From assembly GCA_029051915.1 (NCBI GenBank), contig JAIDKM010000137.1, positions 1 through 11,455 of the forward strand: a DNA stretch of 11,455 bases, in the 5' to 3' direction. Source of the DNA: Alistipes sp. Its GTDB lineage: Bacteria; Bacteroidota; Bacteroidia; Bacteroidales; Rikenellaceae. Below, piece after piece: positions 6,856 through 11,455 of the stretch. How positions within the stretch are numbered: position 1 is the stretch's first letter; each line of letters begins with the position of its first letter. The notes below the pieces were generated by a model. It was not told the origin of the DNA. It ran no database searches and saw only the letters and a program-made list of their open reading frames with translations. The translations under genes were made by a program, and so were the position numbers.

Positions 6856-8181
6856 CTATTCCAGCATTTTAACCAATTCGTTTTTCATTTCGTCGTCGAT
6901 GTCCCGATAGCGGGCGAATGCCCGGCTGCCCTCCTTGTGTCCGCTCAACGCTCCGACAAGGTTAGGGTCTTTGACCTGCTTGTAGAGATTCCCGACAAAG
7001 GCCCGACGAGCCAAGTGCGACGAGGCCACCTCCCATATCGGCCGCTGCTCCGGCTCACGGGTCAGTGGATTCAGAATCGTAACCTTGCGCTTCAATCCGG
7101 CAGCAAGGAATATCCGTTTGATCGCCCGATTATATTGCTGCTCGGCAATCAACGGAAACAACCCCGGCCCGGCATAACCGGCATAGCGGTCCAGTATTTC
7201 ACGGGCTATCGTGTTGAGGGGAACCCGCACCGTTACCGGGTGCCCGTCTTTCGTCTTGCGGGGAATATACTCGACCGCCCCGCCGATCAGGTTGTCCTGT
7301 GTCAGTTTGTAGAGGTCGCCCACACGGCAACCGATCAAACATTGAAACACGAAAATATCCCGTTGCGTAGCCAACTGCGGATGCCGGGCGAGGTTCGTGC
7401 GGTAGATTTTGTTGCGTTCATCGATCGTAATGTAGTAGGGCGTTCCGTAGACGCACTCCTCAACGGCATAGTTCCGGAACGGGTTGTTCGTTGTCTTGCC
7501 TACGTCATTCGCCCAAATGAAGAACGTGCGCAGTTTGGTAAGGATGCCGTTGATCGTATTCTGGCCTCTCGGTTGAGGTGTCCGGCTTTCGGGCACTGCC
7601 TTGTAAATATCGGAGTACTGCTCGAAAAAGGTGTATTCGTTGCGCAGAAACTCCTCGATGTCCCGCAGCACGAGCGGTGTTACCGTATCGAGGTCGAGCA
7701 CAAAGCGGCTATCCACCGTTCGGCGGGCATAGAGTTCGTAACGCCTCAACGCACGAATCACAACCCGAATGGCCCGGACTCTCCAATCGGACAATTTGCG
7801 TTTCTCGATGAATTCCTCGTAGGCTTCGAAGAATGTTTGCCGATGTTTTTCGACGATGTACTTTTCGGGATGCAGGCGCTTGTCGATTTCCAACTCCAGC
7901 CAGTCTGATGTCAAATTCTCTTTGACCATCGCCGCGTTGTATATCTCCAACATCATGCTCTTGCGGTCGGCCACGGCCTTATTGAAAGTAGCCCGCTTCT
8001 CCGCATCGTAAAGCACCTTTGCCTTGATCTCTTGTCGGGTCGCATCCCAGTCCGAGGGATTGATCTCCAACTCGGAGGCGTGGAACAACTGAATATTCCG
8101 ACCGTCCCGCAGACGAAAACGAACGTTCGCCCGATCTATGCGTTTTCTCGATACCCGAATGAAAGCCGTAACCGATGCCAT
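6856..8181 (-). CDS. Tyrosine recombinase / integrase of the element
   Basis: The 441-residue product has the length and layout of Bacteroidales integrases. An N-terminal SAM-like/arm-binding region (1-100) begins with MASVTAFIRVSRKR. A core-binding domain spans about 112-235 (TFFEAYEEFIEKR to FFIWANDVGKTTNNPF), and the catalytic domain about 245-435. The catalytic set is visible: R286 in CLIGCRVGDL, a beta-hairpin lysine (K309 or K311) in PRKTK, H389 and R392 in SSHLARRAF, H415 in LSGHKEG, and the nucleophile Y425 in FARYRDI. It would insert and excise the element by site-specific recombination. The gene stands at the element's right end with its start facing the chromosome, the usual layout when the attachment site lies just upstream. 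All key residues are present, so the enzyme is probably active. Confidence 0.96.
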   Translation of the reverse strand: MASVTAFIRVSRKRIDRANVRFRLRDGRNIQLFHASELEINPSDWDATRQEIKAKVLYDAEKRATFNKAVADRKSMMLEIYNAAMVKENLTSDWLELEIDKRLHPEKYIVEKHRQTFFEAYEEFIEKRKLSDWRVRAIRVVIRALRRYELYARRTVDSRFVLDLDTVTPLVLRDIEEFLRNEYTFFEQYSDIYKAVPESRTPQPRGQNTINGILTKLRTFFIWANDVGKTTNNPFRNYAVEECVYGTPYYITIDERNKIYRTNLARHPQLATQRDIFVFQCLIGCRVGDLYKLTQDNLIGGAVEYIPRKTKDGHPVTVRVPLNTIAREILDRYAGYAGPGLFPLIAEQQYNRAIKRIFLAAGLKRKVTILNPLTREPEQRPIWEVASSHLARRAFVGNLYKQVKDPNLVGALSGHKEGSRAFARYRDIDDEMKNELVKMLE

Positions 8182-8182
8182 C

Positions 8183-8306
8183 TTGCAAAATCCGTTGATT
8201 GGTGGTGCAAGTTAGAAAATTTGCACCACCTTTGCACCACACAATAAAATTATTTGCAATGTTACGCAATTTTATCGACTTTCACAAATAATTGATTATC
8301 TTTGCA
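8183..8306. repeat. Cluster of TTGCA words and a 10-bp inverted repeat upstream of the integrase
   Basis: A perfect inverted repeat GGTGGTGCAA (8201-8210) / TTGCACCACC (8221-8230) is followed at once by another half, TTTGCACCAC (8231-8240). TTGCA or its complement occurs six times: 8183, 8206, 8221, 8232, 8254 and 8302. Such repeats beside an integrase start are typical of recombinase arm sites or of an operator for the integrase promoter. Confidence 0.65.
8296..8305 (+). promoter_or_regulatory. TTATCTTTGC motif: promoter -7 element or CTnDOT-like attachment core
   Basis: TATCTTTG (8297-8304) matches the Bacteroidetes -7 consensus TAnnTTTG on the plus strand, without a good -33 TTTG. The ten bases also match nine of ten positions of GTAnnTTTGC, the site preferred by CTnDOT-family integrases. 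It stands about 115 bp upstream of the integrase start, a plausible attachment-site position. If it is a promoter, it would fire a short RNA ending at the terminator at 8391-8425. Confidence 0.35.
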
Positions 8307-8390
8307 ATATATGCCAAAACGGCCAATTTTCAGCAAGTTGTAGATACCCCTAAAATTGCTATTTTCAAATATTGTCCTGGGCACTGAAAA

Positions 8391-8425
8391 CCGCGTCTGA
8401 CGGAAGTCGGGCGCGGATTTTTTAT
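8391..8425 (+). terminator. Strong plus-strand rho-independent terminator
   Basis: An 11-bp stem (8391-8401 with 8406-8416) closes on a GGAA tetraloop and includes two G-T pairs. It is followed by ATTTTTTATT. No complete plus-strand gene lies in front of it in the window. It may therefore end a short RNA starting near 8310, or be the terminator of a chromosomal gene now separated by the inserted element. Confidence 0.7.
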
Positions 8426-8464
8426 TCTACCGTCCGCCGAAAACCGACAGTGGGGCCCCAACAC

Positions 8465-8497
8465 AAAAACAGCAGGGAATCTCACGATTGCCTGCTG
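8465..8497 (-). terminator. Minus-strand terminator hairpin
   Basis: CAGCAGG (8470-8476) pairs with CCTGCTG (8491-8497). The stem continues across one G-G mismatch through AATC/GATT to a 4-nt loop. On the minus strand the hairpin is followed by TTTTT (8465-8469). It would end a minus-strand transcript coming from the 8500-8700 region or reading through from sod. Confidence 0.6.
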
Positions 8498-8650
8498 CCC
8501 CCGGAGGTTGCCCTCCTAAAACTACTAACCCAAACTTAAATAAATGAAGAAACCTCACTGCGGTTGCTGATCCGCAGTTGACAGGATAAACTGCAAAGCC
8601 TGTGCCAAACCGGAAAGCGAGAAAGGTGCGAGCCGAAAAGAGACCGATCG
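8498..8650 (-). ncRNA. Possible structured small RNA or leader remnant (strand uncertain)
   Basis: This gene-free stretch holds a GGAGG-GCAA-CCTCC hairpin with a GNRA tetraloop as read on the minus strand (8503-8516). It also has a 7-bp ACTGCGG/CCGCAGT hairpin (8557-8563 with 8572-8578) and a weaker ACAGG/CCTGT pairing further right. Together with the terminator at 8465-8497 this could be a minus-strand small RNA. On the plus strand the same region reads like a gene leader, with an A-rich approach to an ATG at 8544. I do not recognise it as a known RNA family. Confidence 0.3.
8544..8570 (+). other. Possible 8-codon mini-ORF (MKKPHCGC)
   Basis: An ATG in a good Bacteroidetes start setting (TTAAATAA before it, AAGAAA after it) opens only eight codons before TGA, and its end lies inside a hairpin. 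It could be a leader peptide, the broken start of a lost gene, or chance. No downstream plus-strand gene is present that it could control. Confidence 0.15.
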
Positions 8651-8720
8651 GCGCATGAACCGACCCGAAAGCGAAAAAACGGGAGGAATCCCGACGGCGA
8701 CACCTGCCGAAGCCGCGACG

Positions 8721-8755
8721 AAAAACGCCCGCTTCGACGAATGGCGGAGCGGGCG
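8721..8755 (-). terminator. Rho-independent terminator after superoxide dismutase
   Basis: On the minus strand CGCCCGCT (8748-8755) pairs perfectly with AGCGGGCG (8726-8733), followed by TTTTT (8721-8725). It lies about 35 bp after the sod stop codon and fits the end of the rubredoxin-sod transcript. Confidence 0.75.
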
Positions 8756-8789
8756 CGGGAAAAAGATGGCAGAAAAAAACGTGGACAAT

Positions 8790-9398
8790 CTATTTATGCT
8801 CGTAACGTTCGCCGACGGTCTTCCAATCGACGCGCTCCCACAAGGCAGCGACGGCATCGGCCCGACGATTGCGATAATCGACATAGTAGGCATGCTCCCA
8901 GACGTCGATGCACAGAAGCGGCCGGAGTCCCTCGCGCATCGGATTGCCGGCATTGGGCGTACTGACGACGACCAACTCGTCGGAAGGGCCGGCAGCGAGC
9001 CACACCCAACCGGAGCCGAAGAGCCCGACGGCAGCCGTCGTCATCTGGGTCTTCATCCGTTCGAACGACCCGAAACTCCGGTCGATCGCCTCCAACAGAG
9101 CACCCTGCGGAGCGCTCTGCGGCCGGGGCGAAAACTGATCGAAATAGAATTCGTGGTTCCAGGCCTGGGCGGCATTGTTGTAGACAGCGCCGTCGGCCGA
9201 GAGCATGACATCCTCGAGCGACTGAGAAGCATACGGTGTATCGACGACCAGCTCGTTGAGCTTGCTGATGTAACCAGCATAGTGCTTGTCGTGGTGGTAA
9301 TGCAGCGTCTCCTCGGAGAACTGCGGAGCCAACGCATCGTAGGCATAGGGAAGCTCCCGCACGGTGAAGCGTGTGGCGGTAGGGGTATCGGTTTGCAT
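8790..9398 (-). CDS. sodB: Superoxide dismutase, iron type
   Basis: This cytoplasmic enzyme dismutates superoxide to oxygen and hydrogen peroxide. Numbering from the MQTD start (202 residues), the four metal ligands are H35 (LHYHHDKH), H82 (AQAWNH), D165 and H169 (IDVWEHAYY). Gln78 in NNAAQ and the NAG segment at 149-151 are hallmarks of Fe-type or cambialistic enzymes rather than Mn-type. The GLFGSGWVWL and DYRNRRAD signatures are present. The frame stays open up to an ATG at 9446 that overlaps the rubredoxin stop (TGATG). I preferred 9398 because the extra 16 residues are uncharged and hydrophobic, lie beyond the conserved family start, and use T-rich codons unlike the rest of the gene. If 9446 is used, the product has an N-terminal hydrophobic extension. 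The gene follows rubredoxin and ends at a good terminator. Confidence 0.95.
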   Translation of the reverse strand: MQTDTPTATRFTVRELPYAYDALAPQFSEETLHYHHDKHYAGYISKLNELVVDTPYASQSLEDVMLSADGAVYNNAAQAWNHEFYFDQFSPRPQSAPQGALLEAIDRSFGSFERMKTQMTTAAVGLFGSGWVWLAAGPSDELVVVSTPNAGNPMREGLRPLLCIDVWEHAYYVDYRNRRADAVAALWERVDWKTVGERYEHK

Positions 9399-9445
9399 AA
9401 AAGACGAGATGAAAAGCGGTAAAAACAAAAGATTCATAGCCGGCA

Positions 9446-9607
9446 TCAGTCGATCGGATCGAAGACATCCTTAGGTTCCCCGCAGACGGGGCAAGTCCAC
9501 CCTTCGGGCAACTCCTCGAACGGAGTGCCGGGAGCGATGCCGTTGTCGGGATCGCCGATCGCGGGATCGTAAATGTACTCGCAGACGGTGCAACGATATT
9601 TTTTCAT
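9446..9607 (-). CDS. Rubredoxin
   Basis: This small redox protein of 53 residues is the usual length for the family. Two CxxC pairs form the iron site: C6-TV-C9 and C39-PV-C42. The flanking residues fit too: [15 protein letters not shown] at the start, then [19 protein letters not shown] and CPVCGEPKD. It carries single electrons in the cytoplasm of anaerobes, commonly to oxygen- or peroxide-reducing enzymes such as rubrerythrin or superoxide reductase. It precedes sod by 47 bp, or touches it (TGATG) if the longer sod start is used, so the two are likely coexpressed as an oxygen-defence pair. The ATG follows an AT-rich leader. The gene is easily missed because of its size. Confidence 0.95.
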   Translation of the reverse strand: MKKYRCTVCEYIYDPAIGDPDNGIAPGTPFEELPEGWTCPVCGEPKDVFDPID

Positions 9608-9613
9608 GATGAA

Positions 9614-9646
9614 CAAAGATTAAGGTACGACCCGCACCACCGCAAA
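9614..9646 (-). promoter_or_regulatory. Possible promoter for rubredoxin-sod
   Basis: On the minus strand TTTG (9643-9646) is followed after 20 bp by TAATCTTTG (9614-9622), just ahead of the rubredoxin ATG. The -7 element has three bases instead of two between TA and TTTG, and the leader would be very short, so this is weak. Confidence 0.3.
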
Positions 9647-9656
9647 TAAAGTGCCG

Positions 9657-9697
9657 GAAAACGAAACGGGCCGCACCCCCTATCGGAATGCGGCCCG
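9657..9697 (-). terminator. Terminator after asd
   Basis: CGGGCCGCA (9689-9697 on the minus strand) pairs perfectly over 9 bp with TGCGGCCCG (9667-9675), followed by TTTCGTTTT. It lies about 20 bp after the asd stop and separates asd from rubredoxin-sod. Confidence 0.7.
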
Positions 9698-9715
9698 CAA
9701 AAGCGACCGGAAAGC

Positions 9716-10708
9716 CTACAACAACGTCTCCATGATCTGCACGGCATTGAGCGCGGCGCCCTTGCGGATCTGGTCGCTGACGCACCAGAACGAGAGGCCG
9801 TTGTCGCACGCGAGATCCTGGCGGATGCGGCCGACGTAGACGGGATCGTGATCTGCGACGAAGAGCGGCATGGGATAGACCTTTTCGGCGGGCTCGTCCA
9901 TCAACACGACGCCCGGAGCCGCGGCGAAAGCCTCGCGGGCCTCCCCGACGGAGAGGGGACGCTCGGTCTCCACCCACACGCTTTCGGAATGGGCGCGCAT
10001 GACAGGCACGCGCACGCAAGTAGCCGAGACGCGGACGTCGGAGTGCATGATCTTGCGAGTCTCGTTGAACATCTTCATCTCCTCCTTCGTATAGTCGTTG
10101 TCGGTGAAGACGTCGATATGGGGAATGACGTTGTTGGCGAGCTGGAAGGCGAACTTCTCGACGGTGGGCGCCTGTCCGCCGCTGATCTCGGCATACTGCT
10201 TCCCGAGCTCGGCCATCGCAGCGGCACCGGCGCCGCTGGCCGACTGGTAGGTAGAGACACGGACGCGACGGATATGCGACAAGCGCTCGAGGGCCTGCAA
10301 AGCCACGACCAACTGGATCGTGGTGCAATTGGGATTGGCGATGATCCTGCGCGGAGCGTTCCTGGCATCCTCAGGATTGACCTCCGGAACGACCAGAGGC
10401 ACGTCGTCGTCCATGCGGAAAGCGCTCGAATTATCGATCATGATGGTGCCGTGCCGGGTGATGGTTTCGGCGAATTCGCGCGAGGTGCCGGCGCCGGCCG
10501 AGACGAGAGCGAAATCGACGCCCCGGAAGTCGTCGTTATGCTGCAAAAGCCGGACGGGGATCTCCTTGTCGCGGAAACGGTAGCTCCGACCTGCGCTCCG
10601 CTCCGACCCGAACAACGACAGTTCGTCGATCGGCAGCGACCTTGTTTCGAGAATCTTCAGGAACTCCTGGCCGACGGCCCCGCTGGCCCCTACGATTGCG
10701 ACTTTCAT
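9716..10708 (-). CDS. asd: Aspartate-semialdehyde dehydrogenase
   Basis: The enzyme reduces L-aspartyl phosphate to aspartate semialdehyde with NADPH. This is the branch-point step towards lysine, diaminopimelate, threonine and methionine. The 330-residue protein is full length. It shows the NADP-binding [10 protein letters not shown] at 7-16, the nucleophile Cys128 in NPNCTTIQ, and SGAGAAAM at 158-165. The substrate and general-base region [11 protein letters not shown] lies at 233-243, with His240 as the probable base, and GRIRQD at 293-298. The start is 29 bp after the penicillin-binding protein stop, so the two are probably cotranscribed; both serve peptidoglycan synthesis, since diaminopimelate is a wall precursor. 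Confidence 0.97.
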   Translation of the reverse strand: MKVAIVGASGAVGQEFLKILETRSLPIDELSLFGSERSAGRSYRFRDKEIPVRLLQHNDDFRGVDFALVSAGAGTSREFAETITRHGTIMIDNSSAFRMDDDVPLVVPEVNPEDARNAPRRIIANPNCTTIQLVVALQALERLSHIRRVRVSTYQSASGAGAAAMAELGKQYAEISGGQAPTVEKFAFQLANNVIPHIDVFTDNDYTKEEMKMFNETRKIMHSDVRVSATCVRVPVMRAHSESVWVETERPLSVGEAREAFAAAPGVVLMDEPAEKVYPMPLFVADHDPVYVGRIRQDLACDNGLSFWCVSDQIRKGAALNAVQIMETLL

Positions 10709-10737
10709 ACTTTATAGGAATTTAAACATTGACGGAA

Positions 10738-11455
10738 TCAATCGAAGAAGAGCTCGTCCTCGTCGGTCTGCTCGTCGGGGAACTGCTGCTCCTCCTCGCT
10801 CTTCTTCACCCAACCGCAGTCGTAGCGGGGCATCGAAGCGGGCCGGATGAACTTGTCGAAGCGCGAGATGCCCAACGACCCGTTGTCGTAGACCTGCTGG
10901 AGGAAGTCGCCCACGATAGGCAGGGCGATGACGCTGCCCTCGCCGCGCGAAAGCAGGTGCACCTGCTGATCCTCGCCGCCGACCCATGCTCCGGCCACGA
11001 GGCGCGGCGTAACGCCGACGAACCAAGCGTCGCGGTTCTTGTTGGAAGTACCGGTCTTGCCGCCGATCTCCACGTCGCCGAAGCCGTACTGCCACTTGAG
11101 CCGCACGGCGGTACCCCCCGACACGACGCCCTGCAACATGGTGAGCATCGTATAGGCTGTCCGCTCGCTCACGGCATCCTGAGACTGCGGAATGAACGAC
11201 GCGATGACGTTGCCCTGCCGGTCTTCGATGCGGGTAACGAAGATGGCATCGGTATGCACGCCCTGGTTGGCGAAAGTCGAAAAGGCGCTCACCAACTCGA
11301 AGACGTTGGACTCCGAAGTACCGAGGCACAAGGCGGGAACGGGATCGATGTAACTGCGGATACCCATGTTATGGATGAAGTCGGCGACGGCGGCGGGCTC
11401 CTTGGCCTGCTTCATGATCCACGCCGAATAGTTGTTGCGGCTGAGCGCCAAACCC
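10738..11455 (-). CDS. mrcA: Penicillin-binding protein 1A, C-terminal transpeptidase portion (5' partial)
   Basis: The gene runs in from the right window edge, so the membrane anchor, glycosyltransferase domain and the SxxK serine are not visible. What is visible is the second half of the transpeptidase: an SRN (SxN) motif at nt 11434-11442 in LALSRNNYSAW, then conserved PVPALCLGTSESNVFELVSA and the KTGT motif at nt 11047-11058. VGVTPRLVAGAWVGGED follows. The tail is strongly acidic (EEEQ, then DEQTDEDELFFD). Class A PBPs polymerise and cross-link peptidoglycan at the outer face of the inner membrane. The assignment to PBP1A rather than another class A PBP rests on similarity to Bacteroidales sequences known to me. 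Confidence 0.93.
   Translation of the reverse strand, partial: GLALSRNNYSAWIMKQAKEPAAVADFIHNMGIRSYIDPVPALCLGTSESNVFELVSAFSTFANQGVHTDAIFVTRIEDRQGNVIASFIPQSQDAVSERTAYTMLTMLQGVVSGGTAVRLKWQYGFGDVEIGGKTGTSNKNRDAWFVGVTPRLVAGAWVGGEDQQVHLLSRGEGSVIALPIVGDFLQQVYDNGSLGISRFDKFIRPASMPRYDCGWVKKSEEEQQFPDEQTDEDELFFD

Larger units (their letters stand above)
1..8310. mobile_element. Right-hand part of an integrated element (prophage, satellite or ICE-like), left end not in window
   Basis: An integrase, an HTH protein, a phage-type replication organiser and a DnaB-like helicase in a compact minus-strand block are typical of an integrated element next to core genes. Base composition changes from mixed or AT-rich to GC-rich between about 8310 and 8450. 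The right edge given is approximate. The plus-strand pair at 2-3062 may be cargo of the same element or may already be flanking DNA; the secure core is 3205-8181. No capsid, terminase, relaxase or transfer gene is seen. Confidence 0.6.

Noticed and set aside
6847..7908. Plus-strand open frame of 353 codons
   Set aside because: It is antisense to the integrase, whose catalytic residues are all intact; the frame has no recognisable domain.
8292..8387. Short plus-strand frame ending 3 bp before the strong terminator, as if the 3' end of a gene cut by insertion
   Set aside because: Only about 31 codons, AT-rich, no start codon and no recognised sequence. Too weak to call a gene remnant, though the terminator's orphan state is noted.
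8340..8390. Possible tRNA or tmRNA 3' end as integration target
   Set aside because: A TTCAAAT string is present, but no paired T-stem, acceptor stem or CCA fits.
8655..9422. Plus-strand open frame of 255 codons
   Set aside because: It lies opposite the superoxide dismutase gene and its terminator; its length reflects high GC, not coding.
9471..10328. Minus-strand open frame of 285 codons
   Set aside because: It is an out-of-frame reading of asd and rubredoxin; the product is Arg/Ala/Gly-rich with no domain.
9848..10717. Plus-strand open frame of 289 codons
   Set aside because: It is antisense to asd, which is full length with all active-site motifs.
1..11455. CRISPR array, rRNA, tRNA genes or insertion sequence
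   Set aside because: No regularly spaced repeats, no tRNA cloverleaf, no rRNA sequence and no transposase were seen on either strand.

Overview
The window looks like a Bacteroidales chromosome, most probably an Alistipes-like or Rikenellaceae-like species. Three things point there: the protein sequences of the housekeeping genes (asd, Fe-type superoxide dismutase, penicillin-binding protein 1A), the AT-rich non-Shine-Dalgarno start regions, and promoter-like TAnnTTTG motifs. The genus is an inference from sequence feel and composition; no marker gene is present to fix it.

Two regions are joined here. The right part (about 8390-11455) is GC-rich core chromosome, read entirely on the minus strand. 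It holds the 3' portion of a bifunctional penicillin-binding protein, aspartate-semialdehyde dehydrogenase (29 bp later), a 53-residue rubredoxin, and an iron-type superoxide dismutase. Rubredoxin and SOD form a probable redox/oxygen-defence pair, bounded by terminators after asd and after sod.

The left part is accessory DNA next to a tyrosine recombinase (6856-8181, minus). The element reads inward from its right end: integrase; an AT-rich 335-residue protein of unknown function starting 2 bp after the integrase stop; an intergenic control region with a large inverted repeat; then a compact helix-turn-helix / replication-organiser / DnaB-like helicase cluster joined by two ATGA stop-start overlaps. 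This is a phage-, satellite- or integrative-element-type replication module. A bidirectional terminator (3134-3166) separates it from a convergent plus-strand pair: the C-terminal part of an AddA/UvrD-like helicase-nuclease running in from the left edge, and an uncharacterised 323-residue protein. No structural, packaging, conjugation or mobilisation gene is visible, and the left end of the element is not in the window, so prophage, satellite and ICE cannot be told apart.

The stretch between the integrase and SOD (8182-8789) has no convincing protein gene but is full of structure: a perfect 10-bp inverted repeat and a cluster of TTGCA words next to the integrase, a TATCTTTGC motif that could be a promoter or a CTnDOT-like attachment core, a strong plus-strand terminator, and a string of hairpins ending in a minus-strand terminator. 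The element-chromosome junction should lie in this stretch.
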